Shown here in pieces: positions 1 to 12,321 of a stretch of 64,000 nucleotides of DNA (positions are counted from its first letter, which is position 1; each line of letters opens with the position of its first letter). The position numbers and the translations under genes were made by a program. The notes under the pieces were generated by a model. That model saw only the letters and a program-made list of their open reading frames with translations, was not told the DNA's origin and ran no database searches. The DNA comes from Zhengitettix transpicula (Eukaryota; Arthropoda; Insecta; Orthoptera; Tetrigidae). Location: positions 57,316,001 to 57,380,000 of the forward strand of contig CM073596.1 of assembly GCA_037074705.1 (NCBI GenBank). Direction: 5' to 3'.

Positions 1-789
1 TTCATCCAGCTAAAACGTACATTCTGTTTTTAATGTCATTGTCTAGCCGATTAAACGAATATCCGGTTGGAGGGTTCCTTATAAAGTCAGGATAAAAATA
101 ATTTAATAAACAATACGTTCAGCAGTGTACAGGAAAGTTCAGTTATGAATGAGCGGTCATGGACTTGCCGATGGAGACAATTGGAGGTGTTGACAATCGC
201 TGGTAACTGGATGTTTCAGTGAAGAATGCACGACACGGCCGAAGCAGTGACGCGACGTGAGCTTCGGTTGAAATTCTGACCTTTGCGGAACTCACGCACG
301 TACGGGCTGTCAGAAACAGGGGAAAGTTATCACAGTGGAGCGACCTTAAGTGGGTCACGGGGGAGATTTATTAAACAAACAGACCGGCCACGGCTATTTT
401 AATTTCACGCTCTGGCGGCGCCTAAAATGGCGACCAGTTAATGCCTCTTGACTACGCAAACGGCACGCACTTTCTACCCCGCGAAGACCACTGGAGATGA
501 TCCTTCTACACACTTCTGGCTTCCGTCACCAATTAATTTCCGTCCGTACGAATTCAGGAAGTTCATGGTAAATCTAAATCCGAGATTAGAAAATTTTTCT
601 TGATATTGATTCACTTATTATACACTTAATATAATAAACAATAGCATAGACATGACTATTTAATACATCACGTAAATTGCCACTATTCACCACCCTCATT
701 TTTTTTACTTTTATCCTGTAATCCCAAAAAGCTTGTTTTTTGTTTGGGTCTCTCTTTCCGGACGTCTTTGCAGTTTTTATTATTCCAAA
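1..789. other. Repeat-poor non-coding stretch
   Basis: No recognisable gene, RNA or repeat is seen. Base composition is mixed, with a slightly G+C-richer part around 200-560. Open frames here are under 75 codons and encode nothing I recognise. Confidence 0.4.
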
Positions 790-1267
790 CATCTCCCATC
801 CACTTCTTATTCTTCTCCTACAGGCACTACAACATTATTGTTTAATTGTCTTGGCCTTCTCAACCACAGACTTCCATTCATTCCTATTGTTTACTTTCTG
901 AGTCCAATTCGTGATCGTCATGATCCTTTTGGACATCATCTTTCCATCTTGTCTTCGGTCTGCCTTTAAGTCCTGGTAGTTAATGGGCTCCAACTATATA
1001 TAATTCTTCACTGCACTATCTTCACTCTTTCGGCAGACATGTCCTAACCAGTTTAAACGTGATTCTCTGATATGGTTGATTGTGTTTTTGTACTTTACTG
1101 GGCCCAAATATTGTCCTCAGTATTTTTTTTTCAAAGGTGACTATTGGTCGTATTAAGGTACTATAAATCTGACGTTTTGCAGACACTGACAGTAGTTTAT
1201 TTCGAAGCTGATTCATGTTAGCATAACAAGCTTTCTTACCGGCTATTATCCTGCTTTTGATTTCCAT
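790..1267 (-). pseudogene. 3' end of a non-LTR retrotransposon reverse-transcriptase ORF (decayed)
   Basis: On the minus strand an 81-codon frame (1267-1022) reads KSRIIAGKKACYANMNQLR, then LLSVSAKRQIYSTLIRPIV and KILRTIFGP. This is the C-terminal thumb and connection region typical of LINE reverse transcriptases (the 'IYKTLIRPVVTYGSE' and 'KILRxIFGP' blocks of insect non-LTR elements). After the stop, other minus-strand frames continue with RPKTRWKDDVQKD, the 'GRPRxRWxDxVxxD' block that follows in the same protein family. The block normally lying between 'RPIVT' and 'KILR' (roughly 20 residues around GSETW) is deleted, and frames shift, so the copy is dead. No catalytic FxDD motif is present, so this is only the 3' end, as expected for a 5'-truncated insertion. 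The clade is not assigned. Confidence 0.8.
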
Positions 1268-3807
1268 TTACTATGGATCCCAAATACGTATATGATTTAA
1301 CACCTTTATCCGATTACTATATTTTCTATTCTCCGGGTCTTATTATTACATCTTAAATACTTAGATTTATGATTATTTATAATTATTCTATATAATCGGG
1401 GTTTTACCATCCACCCCCCTCTATTTCGTCCGACCACATGATTTGGTAACGTTATTTTTTTAAGTGCCTATTTGCTTTAGTTTTGGGCTTTACATTTGAC
1501 TGAATCCATGTTATATATTTAATTGAAACATCTAGGAATGGTCTTATGTCAGTTCCTGAATATTTTTCAGTTGAAATACACAGGAATCTGGGAGGCGGCA
1601 TTCCAGTCAACGTCAAACACGGGTTTTGTTTTCCTTTCGTAGCAATGCTAAAAGACATAGAGGAACGTTTTCACCTCGTGTTCCGCTATCAAGCTATGCG
1701 CTTGGTTTCTTCCTATTCTTCTTATGACATTTCTGTCAGATAACAACTCCAATTTCTAGATAAAACCCTCTTACAGTATCACGCAAACAGGGCGTGTTAC
1801 TCACTCACCAAGTATGTGAAAGCTTTCGTAACCGCGCAAGCTACTAAAAAAAGACCTTCTGTCTTTGTCAAGACCCTGTGTACGCAATCTTTGCTTGCAA
1901 CGTCCCCACAGTGTAAGAACCTTTCAAATTATGAAGTTCGTCACACAGCCGCTTTACAGTGTCTAAATACTTTTGGAAAACAATTATTCTACAATTTTTA
2001 TTTTCACATCTTCCGAGCTGCATATCGTGATTCTAAGTTGAGTCACTCAGCGAGCACGTCATGGACCTCCAACGACTTGCACAACAAAATGACATATTTT
2101 GAATTCATTGTAGAGACGATTACCAGTAGTTTGGAATTTATAAAACAGATTTCCAGGTGATGAATAAAACTAGTCTTCACTTCTTCCGATCTGTTGCTTC
2201 TAGTACGAACTGTTTTTGTGATTTCCTCAGGTTTTAGATTTTTTTTGGTAGTCTTCTACCTGTTTATTGACTCACAAACCCATGTGTCAATTAATCGATT
2301 CGGTAGCTCTTCTCCCCCCCTCCACCCCTCTTGAGCTGCCGCTTTTGTTATTAAATTATTCAGAAAGCAATACACAGACTAGAGTTTTTCAATTCAATTC
2401 CGCAACTCTCGTTTGTTATTCGGCTATGAGAATAGAAACTGTGGACGTTTTAATCAATTTTCAACTGCTTTATTCCACCGATTTCTCGACCCTCTGATCT
2501 CTCAATTGCTCACTATAGTTGTTTATAACGAGCGCGAATCATTTAACATTTGTCACAATACGAGCTCTGATTTTCCAGCATCTTCCAGAATGATTTAATA
2601 AAAGAATCTAGCAACATCCCATTCCCCTCTCAGTATAATTTGAGGACGTCGACACAAATGATAAATAACTCTCGTGATCATCAGCCATTTCACAGTTTTT
2701 AGTGTCCGTTTAAACTGTACTTCATAAAACGGGCCGAGGTAATTAATTAATCTGCAGGTCGGGGGAGGGGGGTGGGGAAGGGACGAAAATCTAGGATATT
2801 AATGATGCTCCTCCCCATGATTCTGTCCCTCCTTATTTCACGGCGCTGCGGTGAAAAATGATAAGGCCGAGGGAGGATTTCGCTAATGGAATGCTTGCTG
2901 GTTGGCTTATCTCTACGGCTGCATTATTACTTAGTTCTGCGGCTGGAATCCTCACTGGCCACAGAGGTATGCGCCGTAAATCATCACACATTCATGGTAC
3001 ACAAATATAAACCATAATTAATCACAAATTTTGCGCAATATATCCAACAACTTATGCAACCGGCCTCACTCAAGTCGCTCCCCAATTCATTTAATGATTA
3101 AGTCTGACGCCGTGAAAGGAAAAAAAACGAGAACCTATCAAATCTAATTTTTAATCTAAACTTGAGTCATCACTAATGATAAATCTTTATCCGTCCAATC
3201 AATTTAAATGTCTCCTGAATGTATTAATATATACCGCCCGCACATCTAGAAGAGTTAATATACGTACATTATCCGATAAATCCCTGGAACATGGTCGTAT
3301 GTTATTAAAAATTTAAAAAATTTAAACCGAACTTCCGTGTTTTACCGTCCAAACCAAAATTTTAGGAATTTTACAAACTTTATTTTGGAAATCGGAGCAG
3401 TTTCTAGCATTTCCTAAAGGTTATTCGAAAAGATAAGTTGTTTAAAAATTATAGGCCTACATTTTTATTTTCTGCGACTGATAAAAATATGGGTTAATTA
3501 ATCAAAAATATTAAAAATATCATTCTTAGTAAATTGACCAAGTTGTTTAAACTAGAAAAAAAATACAATGTAATTTACGTAAATTTCCGACTCGAATATT
3601 AATTATAATAAGAAAAAGCGATCATGATTATATACAAAAAATATTTAAATACTTCTAAAGCTTTAACATCCATGAAGGTCTTTGTCTCACAATGGATCAT
3701 TTAATACTAATACTAGAGCCAAAAATAAATGTCAAGAGATAAACACAAAGATGTCACATACTAAAGCTTATGTCCAAAAAGACATAGATACTGTTGATGT
3801 TAATAGT
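1268..3807. other. Non-coding stretch, no recognised feature
   Basis: A+T-rich sequence with scattered short frames. The longest is 114 codons at 1816-2160 (+), with no recognisable motif. A G-rich run lies at about 2758-2790 and a moderately G+C-rich part at about 2740-2960. I see no repeat that recurs elsewhere in the window. Confidence 0.4.
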
Positions 3808-3964
3808 ATTACGATTAATAATACGAAATATAGACAAATACAGACAAAATAATTGAAAATATAAACACCACACAACGTTTCTGGGATCCTTATCCCCTTT
3901 CTTCAGAGGTTAAGAAGAGCCGAGAGCGACACAACTGCACTCATCAATTAGCAAAACTCAAAAG
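3808..3964 (-). mobile_element. Family B PLE terminal repeat, single copy
   Basis: Minus-strand copy of the roughly 150-bp terminal repeat that recurs through the window. Read on the minus strand it has GTGCAGTTGTG, then CTGAAGA, a stem of GGGAU/AUCCC around an AAGG loop, and GAAACGTTGTGTGGT. The stem pairs slightly better here than in other copies. No endonuclease sequence is visible next to it. Confidence 0.8.
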
Positions 3965-4879
3965 ATATTTTTTTTAATTTCACTATTAAGATTACTTTCA
4001 ATGTGCAACACTATAATTATTTTTTGTTAGTTGGGGGTTCCTTGTGTAACAAATTATTAAATTCTAATCAATGTTTAATGACAGGGTTCTGTTTATAATT
4101 TTGATATTTAAAATAATTGAAAGAAATACTGGTGCAGTTTTTTTCTTATAAATTATAATGTATAAAAGATACAGTTATTGTTACGCCTTAATTGTGACTG
4201 AAGGAAGACATTGATGGCAGACGCGGAGGAGTCTGAGTGGCTTGCGACACTGGGGGCTGCGTGTATTCAATAACTCACCAGTGTTTGATATAATGCGTTA
4301 CTTAATCACAGAAATACCGCAGTGCAAAGCACATTACGTGCCACAAGCCAACAGGTTTACTGCCTTCTAAGCGGACACTGAATTTATACACTTGCGTCAG
4401 TGCAACCAACATAATATAGCCATTAAAGGTTCATCCACTTCGACACTACAAGCGCAATCGTAACTGTAAACAACTCTATCAAACGGCGCTAAAAATACGA
4501 AATCTAATCTTAATCCTATCAAACAATCTCATGGTTGTTTGTTTCATTTAAATGTGAACAAGAAAGAATGTTCCCCCAACATAAAGATGCATTAATTTAT
4601 TGAATGAAACCGCGTTATTATTCTGGTGAACTGCACTGATGAGTAACTGAACATTACATAGGCAATTACTGTTTCTGTATTCATAAGTATTTTATGGATT
4701 TGTTTATGATCGTCTCTATCCAATATTTGTTAATGGTATATATTACTTCACCGTATCATATTTCTTCTCAAATAAGAATATGTTACTTCAACATCATACT
4801 TTTAATTATTTATTTAATATTTAACATTATATATATTCCTATATTTAACCCTGTATTTAAGTACTTGGACGAGGACTCG
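3965..4879. other. Non-coding stretch, no recognised feature
   Basis: A+T-rich. A 70-codon frame at 4694-4906 (+) is hydrophobic by composition but runs into the family A repeat and has no family signature. Confidence 0.4.
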
Positions 4880-5447
4880 TTTTTTTTAGGGCAACAGGCT
4901 ACATGAGGGTGATCCACATTGGGCAACTCCCCTTTAATAGCATAGGAAGGGATTTGAAAGGGGGGATGAGGATCGGTAGAGGAAGGTAGCCAAGGGTTAC
5001 TAGGGCCCCCGGGCTATTGTTTAAGGATCCTACCCGGCATTCGCCTAAAGAAATGCAGGGAAAACCCTAGGAAAACCTGCATCGGGTAGGTCGGGCATTG
5101 GGTACTTGTCCCACGCCCTTCAGATAGCGGGAGTGGAGTTTGCTGTGGGGACGTAGCATTCCCTTCTCCGTGCCTCGACCAGTTTAGGAGGCAGCTGGCC
5201 GACTATTCCAATGGGAATAGCGGACAACTCTTACCGTATGCCCAAGGTCTGTGACCCCGGAACATACACCTCTCAGAACAGGCCGAGGTGCCTCGGCTTG
5301 TGGGAACCTTAGTTCAAAAATGGAGAGGAAAAGGCATACCCAAAGGTAGCCCCTTCGTATCTCTCCTAAAAGGTTCGACCTGTGAGAGAACATCCATCGC
5401 AGGTTACCTACGAGGGAATTCTCCCGCAGGTCTGTATTCTTCCTCCT
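4880..5447 (-). mobile_element. Family A retroposon, near full length
   Basis: Begins with T8 then AGGGCAACAGGCTACATGAG, the complement of the poly(A)-ended 3' terminus, and ends near two GAGAG/CTCTC-type hairpin units (about 5383-5430) that mark the 5' end. It is about 0.57 kb, the same length class as the copy at 18.6 kb. I could not find a convincing target-site duplication. Open frames inside it (up to 70 codons, both strands) are shared with other copies only because the DNA is shared. Confidence 0.85.
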
Positions 5448-5794
5448 CTCTGGGATTGGTTATGAAGCCATTACAACAAACAACCCTCACGATCTAACTG
5501 CTACTTACACGAGACTCAGACCGACCTTCACTGTTTCAGTTTCTATCGCCAAATGAAAATACGAGGAATCGTGTAACCATCACCGATTAATGAACTTCGT
5601 TTATGATCCTGAATGTGAGCAGATCTAGATGTGAAGATTCTCACCACTACAGCAAAGACTGAGGTCGACGGTGGTGGAGATCAAACAGCAACGAGACAGT
5701 TGAAGAGTCTCACAAACAAAGTTTAAACACAGAAGTTTCAGACTATTTCGAGACCCTCCAGATGACCATGAGATTAACAAATACATAATTTTGT
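5448..5794. other. Non-coding stretch, no recognised feature
   Basis: Unique-looking sequence between a family A copy and a family B pair. Nothing is recognised. Confidence 0.4.
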
Positions 5795-5933
5795 TGAAAT
5801 GAAAGAAAAATTACGTCTGATTGAAAATAATTAATAAGAAAGTTTGCCAATTCAGACAAAATAAGTGATAATATAAATACCACACTACGTTTCTGGGATC
5901 TTTGTGCCTTTCTTCAGGTGATATGAAGGACCT
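5795..5933 (-). mobile_element. Family B PLE terminal repeat, left (inverted) member of a pair
   Basis: Minus-strand copy starting at the outer T/A-rich tail (TTACGTCTGATTG) and reading to the middle of the CTCTTCTTAGCACC block, where it meets the plus-strand copy. It is cut at its inner end, so the two members join without a spacer. Confidence 0.8.
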
Positions 5934-6085
5934 TTTGAGTTTTTCCAACTGACTAGTGCAGTTGTGTCGCTGTAGGCTCTTCTTAGCACCTGAAGAAAGG
6001 GGACAAGGATCCCAGAAACGTTCTGTGGTATTTATATTATCACTTATTTTGTCTCAATTGGCTACCTTTCATATTAATTACATAA
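5934..6085 (+). mobile_element. Family B PLE terminal repeat, right member of head-to-head pair
   Basis: Starts TTTTGAGT and continues through GTGCAGTTGTGTCGC. GCAC lies at 5986-5989, CTGAAGA at 5990-5996, GAAAC at 6015-6019 and GTT at 6020-6022, followed by TATTTATATTATC and the A+T-rich tail. Together with 5795-5933 it forms a near-palindromic unit of about 290 bp. Confidence 0.85.
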
Positions 6086-6926
6086 TTTTGTTTTTAAATA
6101 TTTGCTTATGTTTCCCTAAAACCTCTAGATTAACATTTATTTTATTAAAGTGTGGATAGAAGGACATGGCAGCATAACGCAATGCAATGTTTATGTCTAG
6201 GAAAACGTAAGTTCATAAACATGGAAAGTTATAAGCCACACTTGACATTATCATAAATCCTCGTCCTCATTGATGCTCACGTTGAAATTGGTGATTGGGA
6301 CGAACGTGTTTCGTAATGTCTGAGGCCAGGAGGCTTCCCCCTACAGATATGGTGACAAAAGTGCGTCCCCTGGGAAACTTAATTGCCCGGGGAGGGGGGG
6401 GGGTGCACTTTATGGTCGCATTTATGTGGCCCGTCGTAATGAAGGGGAACACCTGATGCCTCGGACAAACTAAACCCCCTCAGGCAACGAAATAGAAATT
6501 TTTGTAACTGCCGCTCATAAAGCCCCGAAATTAGAGGGAGCGTATTCGTTACGGGGCCACGACAGATAAATTACGTTTTATCTGACTTTAATGGGCGACG
6601 CCGTTTGTGTTAACCTTACGACGGGTTGTCCATTCTTTGCTTTATTGTGGCCATGCATTCATAACACGTCGTTAATTTGAAGTGTTCTACCGTAAAAAGC
6701 AATGCAAAGTAATATCCCTTCCATGAACACGTGCAACCATAAAGACTTGGCTTTCAGGTACGATTCACGAGAATAGAGCGGATACAGTAGTCATAATTCC
6801 AACGTCTCTCCTGCCTTTGTATCAGTCACAGTCGACAGTTAGATTAAGAAATGGGTTACTCGCAAACGGTAAATAGATTACTCAGGCTGTATCAACAACA
6901 TCTCTACTCTGCACTTCACCTTTATA
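6086..6926. other. Non-coding stretch, mixed composition
   Basis: No gene seen. The part at about 6270-6720 is G+C-richer and free of the window's repeats, with a G-run at 6393-6402. It could be unique regulatory sequence, but nothing in it proves this. Confidence 0.35.
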
Positions 6927-6990
6927 ATAAATAATGAATAAGAAAGGTAGCCAAGACAGACGAAAAAGGGTAATATAAATAACACACATA
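6927..6990 (-). mobile_element. Family B terminal repeat, truncated left member
   Basis: Outer part only of a minus-strand copy (ATGAATAAGAAAGGTAGCC to ATAACACACA). It breaks off before the CTGANGA core, exactly where the endonuclease relic begins. Confidence 0.75.
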
Positions 6991-7189
6991 TCCAAACATA
7001 TCATACATTTGAGTGGGAAAATTCTAAGGTCATACACCAGGTATAATTCCAGACTCATTTCAGAGATGCTTCACATTAAATCCAACATCACAGCTACTAA
7101 TGTATGAAATTCAATAATCGCTATGATCCCTTATTATTACGCCACCCCTTCTGCTCTTCCATTGTCGTTGCGTTTTCGTCGCTGTTGAG
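6991..7189 (+). pseudogene. PLE GIY-YIG endonuclease C-terminus (relic)
   Basis: One plus frame reads LSGKILRSYTRYNSRLISE, then MLHIKSNITATNV and a stop. This matches the C-terminal part of Penelope-like endonucleases (W/S..KIL...Y..R..E.LHI). The sequence is nearly the same as the relic at 50.34-50.58 kb, including the following CTATGATCCCTTATT stretch. The catalytic GIY-YIG half is missing. It directly abuts the plus-strand family B terminal repeat, so it is the 3' coding end of the element that owns family B. Confidence 0.7.
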
Positions 7190-7355
7190 TGTCGTCAACT
7201 GAACAGTGCAGCTGTGTTTCCCTAGGCTCTTCTTAGCACCTGACGAAAGAAACAAGGATCCCAGAAACGTTGTGTGGTATTTATATTACCTTTTTTTTGT
7301 CTGTATTGGCTACCTTTATTATTCATTATTTTCAATCAGACGTAAATTTTTTCAT
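7190..7355 (+). mobile_element. Family B PLE terminal repeat with intact hammerhead-like core
   Basis: Plus copy starting TGTCGTCAACTGAACAGTGC. The core reads GCAC (7236-7239), CTGACGA (7240-7246), GAAAC (7264-7268), GTT (7269-7271) and GTGT (7272-7275). The tail runs to CAGACGTAAATTTTTTC. This is the best-preserved plus copy. Confidence 0.85.
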
Positions 7356-8512
7356 TTTATAATAAAAAGTTCTACTTTTTATTATATCGAAATACGACCT
7401 AACTTTAAATTGGAACTGACGGAGCCATTTTTAATCGTCGCAGTTGAGATTTGACACTCACAATGAAGAATAAAATTTAAAAGATCGACACAATAATAAA
7501 GGCTACAGATGAACCATGAACCTTTAAATAATAATAAATTACGCCAGTAAATAAGAAATTATTTTACGTGAAATAAAATGACTATCATTTCTACAATCAG
7601 GTATACGTATTCCTATTATCTCGTAATTAATTCAATTAAACGTCAATATATTCTTATATATAAATGACAGTACAGCTGTCTAGTCATCGAAATAAAGATC
7701 GATTTATATTAAAATTATCGCGATTCGAATCGACTTGCAATTGTAATTCAAATTTATAAGAGCTTGAATAGTAATTAAATTTTCTACATTTATACGTTTA
7801 TAATGCAAGTTCTCCTTGGATTCTGGGCTTCCAGAGCATCGTCCATCGATGGACGTTGAAGTTTTAGTAGTATTTTTTGAAGAATTCAGCCAATACTTAA
7901 CTAAAACAGTTCAAAATTTTTTATTTATTTATTTAATAAAACGCGTCTTAATGGGGAACTGTTTTAATTTTCATTTCATAGACGCTTTTGAAGAAAATAG
8001 GTAAAAATTGGCATTGCATGAAACATTTACTTTCCTTAGTGAATTATGTATAATTCCACACGCATATGTAATCGTAAAGGAAATATTTTATTCCCTCAGG
8101 TCTAGCGTAATACGCGAAGTGTTTAGAAAGCGTGAAGACCACGAAGGAAGATAAAGGACCTCCTGTTCACTCGTGGTCTTGGCTACTGCTACAACCAGTT
8201 ATTCTGTGATCTGTGGACATCATAATCACGGTTACCTTTCGTAATTGCAGAGGCGACGCGTCAACTTTGAATTTACGATATGACGAGCTCAATAATAATA
8301 ATAATAAATTTAACAAACGTTGTAAAGATATGTCCATGACCCGGCTGTCACATGCTCGTGAAGAAGCGAGTCTCAATTTAAAAGAATAATAGTTATTCGA
8401 TAAAGTCCGTAGTGTTCACCACGTGAATTAAAATACAAGATGGAACATATATAAACAAGTACAGTGTCCAAACGGATATTCTCAAATTTAATAATAAAGC
8501 TTCTTTTTTAAA
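7356..8512. other. A+T-rich non-coding stretch
   Basis: Very A+T-rich, with a short (ATA)n run at 8289-8306. Frames of 60-70 codons have no recognisable content. Confidence 0.4.
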
Positions 8513-8778
8513 AAAGGTTAGACAGGCTATGTATAGGATAATCCACATAGTGGCAACTCCCTTCTTATAGCATAGGAAAGGGATTTGAAAGGGGGCATGC
8601 GGAAGGGAAGAGCAAGGTAGGCAAAGGTTTACTAGGGCCCCCCGGGCTATTTTTTAAGGATCATACCCGGAAATTCACCTAAAACTGATGCAGGGAAACT
8701 CTAGAAAAACCTGCATCAGGTAGGTCAGGCATTTGGTACTTGTCCCACGCCCTTCCGAAGGCGGGAGAGGGGTTTGTT
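8513..8778 (-). mobile_element. Family A retroposon, 5'-truncated copy
   Basis: Only the poly(A)-side half of family A is present, starting GACAGGCTATGTATAGG instead of the usual AACAGGCTACATGAGGG. This variant start is shared with the copy at 39.3 kb and suggests a subfamily. It breaks off after GGGAGAGGGGTTTG. TCAAATTT occurs on both sides (8482-8489 and 8783-8790) and may be a target duplication, but it is short and A+T-rich. Confidence 0.85.
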
Positions 8779-8790
8779 ATATTCAAATTT

Positions 8791-10059
8791 TCTTCAACTG
8801 TACATACGGTAATTATTCAATATACGACTACATTAAACGATAAATTTGTTAACAATATCACTTAATTGGTCGAGAAATACACCTCATATTATTCATTACA
8901 AATAATTGACTGCCACAACAAAAATCTAAAACATTACTTACAAATGCACCCCATCTAGAAAAAGTTGCTCGTCTTACCTGAAACAAAAAAAAATATATAT
9001 TGAAAATTTATTTGTATAATTAATTTTCTAAATGATTAAAATTTAACAGAACAGAAATTTAGGACGTGAGCCAATGGCTAGAATGGCAGAATAATTTTTT
9101 TTACCTTCTTTTTTTGAGGCAGTTAGGCGATTATTTATTTATATATAGCCCGTGGGGAAAAATCTCAAGTCCACAGATAAGTGAAATAACACAGGTCGAT
9201 GGGAATTATGGTTTAAAAATATTGGTTATGAACGATTGTTTTATGTAACTTAAAACATTCCAATGTCCAGAAAAAAAACATGTGCATTAGATAATACAGA
9301 ACGTGGATGAAATGTTAATAGAAAAAAACCCTGTTGGATGTAACTAATATTAGTCAAACGTAGGTTTTCCCGGTGTAAATGTTGGATTAAATTCTCTCTA
9401 ATATTAGTCACTGTAGCCATTTTATAAAATTAATGTTTGAATTTACAAATCTCTGTGAAACAAAATATTGGAAGGAATTAATTTGTCCTTCTAAAATTTA
9501 TTGATCTGAGCCTTCAAGTCGTCACTTTACCTTTACACTTAAATCGAAAAATCTTGAAAAAGCAGCAGAACTTATCTGATGTTTACCGAAGCTGAAAAAA
9601 AATTGGGTTCTATACACTCATATTTTTTTTAGTGTTATCCTAAGTTTATTATTTGTAGGACAATGCAAGGAGGAAAGGAATAGCTAGATTGAAAACGTAT
9701 TATCTTAGAGATACCAGGATTATGGGCGTTAGTTGGGATGAGTGATTAAGAAACTTCGTTTCTGCCCAAGGGAAATAATGTATTTGATCAAATCACTTTA
9801 AAAATGTGGAAACGAAAATTGGGGCAATCAACAGGAGAAACAACTGGATATAAACTTGACAAAAAGCTCTTATGGTAGTAATATGCTCATGTATGCCAGT
9901 TCCATGTTTGAGATATTGTAATGTGTAATGTAATAGTTTTATTTAATATTATTGTCAGCATAACTTTGAGGCCAGAGAATACAGACTCTGGAAAGGTTGT
10001 TACTTAATTATTGTCGGAAAAGCGTATGTAATAAAGAACTTTGGAAGAAACAGCCAAAC
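8791..10059. other. Non-coding stretch with a possible coding relic
   Basis: A+T-rich. ACTAATATTAGTCA-like words occur at about 9345 and 9400. At 9663-9749 (+) a frame reads ARLKTYYLRDTRIMGVSWDE before a stop. It is protein-like but I cannot assign it. Confidence 0.3.
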
Positions 10060-10067
10060 TGTTTTAA

Positions 10068-10131
10068 GAGCCTGACCAATGTAGTCATGGCGAGAAAGTG
10101 TGTTTTTGGAGCCTGACCAATGTGGTCATGT
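10068..10131 (+). repeat. Short tandem duplication, 41-bp period
   Basis: GAGCCTGACCAATGT, then A or G, then GTCATG, occurs at 10068 and again at 10109. A weaker third echo (ACTTTAACCAATG) lies near 10170. No function is apparent. Confidence 0.75.
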
Positions 10132-11965
10132 GAGTACAAACGACAATGTTCGTAGTGAAGTCAGTCTTGGGACTTTAACCAATGATAGAGTGAATCTAGT
10201 TTTGGAGACCAGCCGAGGATTCTCAATCCTATAAATTATCTTTTCCTTTTAAAAATTCGAATATCACATAATTTGGCCCACAACGCGTTGGCTGTAACTT
10301 TAATCATTAATTAGTATACTACAATATATAAATATATACCATTACCGATTCTTCAGTTTGTCATGCCAAAATTTTCCCTCCTCCTCTCTTAGTCCGGTCA
10401 GGTTCAGAGAAAATAAATTATACCATACAAACAGTAGCTGAATTGTATTTATATCGATAAGGGCGAATTCTTCATACGTTCAGGTTGATATATGTTCTTA
10501 CAGTTTCATCTAGCACATACACTTTCTACACATGTGGTGAATACATTAGTTTAGAAACCACTAAGCAAACGATTTTCCGTGAGCCGTCATAGCACAGGGT
10601 GCACATTACTCCGCTGTCTCCGGTCGCGGTGGCGCGTATTTCTTTGCAACTTTGTTTTCTAGATGTTCTCCTTGCGTGCACAGGACAAATACGACCACGT
10701 GTACGGCAACGAGAGCTGACAGCGCTGTCCCATAAACGAATAAAAAAATGAGTGAAAAAGAGCCTCTGGCAAGGATTTTCCAGCACTCGAAACCGCAGCC
10801 GTGGTTGGTTACCTTTGCGCGTTTTTCTACGGGCCTGCGCTCACATGACTTGAAACGTGGGACACACTCAGGCACATGTACACGCGAGGAGGAAGAGGTT
10901 TCGTCTTAGAAGTAAGCCGAAAACAGAGGTACTCTAGAAAGGAATCGTGGAAAGAGCAGCCCGAAGAAAGTAAAGTAGAGAAATGAAAGTAAATAGATGT
11001 GGAAACAGAGAGATGTACTAACTGAGAAAGGAAACAAAATATTTATACGGATACACCAGGTCAGGCCGTGAAAGGTACCCCTCACAGAATAACGACCAGA
11101 AAAGGTAGTTGCAGAAACACTGAAATATGAATGGGATTCCGATAATTCCCCTGCTGTTCCCGCTACCCGTAACGTTGTCTCGTAAAATCATATTACAATT
11201 CAATTGAAGGGGTGTAAAACCGTTTCTTCAACATGCAGTTAGCGTATATAGAGTCTTAATTAATTTTTCTCTTATCGTTCCAAGCAGTTCCAGTGGGCCT
11301 ACGAGTTCCATGAGGCTGACATAACTCACTTCAATGAGCAGATTCGTTCTGCAGGTTTGCTAATATTTGACTACCTGTTGAGGATTTAATTTTCGTAATT
11401 TCCGTGCGTGTTTGTGAGCAAGCTGTGGACGCTGAGGAGGATCCGCAGCTGTCCTTTCCGCGGAGAAAGTGTGTTAGCTACTTGAGTTTGCAGAGCCGCG
11501 TCTATTACCCCGTCCTTTACAGTCAAGGCAGCCGATCGCTGGGTTCTTTGACCGCCACGATTTGTATTCGCTTCACCTGGAAGACATGCTGGGGTAGTGA
11601 GTGCATGGCGGAAGAGGTTAATATCACACGTACTCGTCACTCGTGAGTTGTCGGCCGCGGCGCAGCCTCGACATCGTCGGAAAACGCGTGCAAAGGTTCT
11701 TTAAAAAATCGACCAGTTACGTGTTACTAAATATGACAACGACTTGTAGAAATTGTAGAAGGGTTAACTCAGCTTGTTTGGTTAAAACAAAAAAAGCGAA
11801 TGCGAGTAAAGCTGATGCATTAAAGGTAGGAGTAGATAATGAAATTCATCCAACATCAATTTTACACATCCTCTAAGTCAGGATGTTAAAATATGCAATA
11901 AAGACGAATATTTGGTTTTATGCGGTTCCCAATATCTTTATATCCTAGTCCTGATGTAAATGGTG
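10132..11965. other. Non-coding stretch with G+C-richer islands
   Basis: Two G+C-richer islands (about 10600-10870 and 11390-11690) carry overlapping open frames on both strands. That pattern is usual for G+C-rich DNA and not evidence of genes. A minus-strand frame at 10875-10606 (89 codons) contains one strongly hydrophobic segment; no family is recognised and no start context or splice signal supports it. Confidence 0.35.
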
Positions 11966-12141
11966 ATTGAAAAAATTGACGTCTGACTAAAAATGATTAA
12001 TAATAGTAAAGCTTCAAAGACAGACAAAATAAATAATAATATAAATACCAAACAATGTTTCTGGGATCTTTGTTCCTTTCTTCAGGTGTTAAGAAGAGCC
12101 TAAAGCAACACAACTGCACTCGTAAGTTGACAAAACTACAA
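11966..12141 (-). mobile_element. Family B PLE terminal repeat
   Basis: Minus-strand copy with tail, CTGAAGA...GAAAC core and GTGCAGTTGTG. It lies 180 bp from another minus-strand copy, so this may be a direct (tandem) PLE arrangement and not an inverted one. Confidence 0.8.
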
Positions 12142-12321
12142 GTTGCCTGTATTTGGCTATTTTTCTTATTATTAACGCGTGGTATTATTTCCGTAGCCAT
12201 TATTCAGATCAGTGTATCATTTTTGAGTACTGGCATTTAATATATAAGTTTTTTTACCTTAATGTTTTTATATTTTCTTTTCTTTTTAATTTTCTACGAA
12301 CCTTCTATAATGTATAAATTC

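Noticed and set aside
10606..10875. 89-codon minus frame with a hydrophobic segment, possible membrane-protein exon
   Set aside because: No homologous family recognised, no convincing splice signals, and another frame is open across the same stretch.
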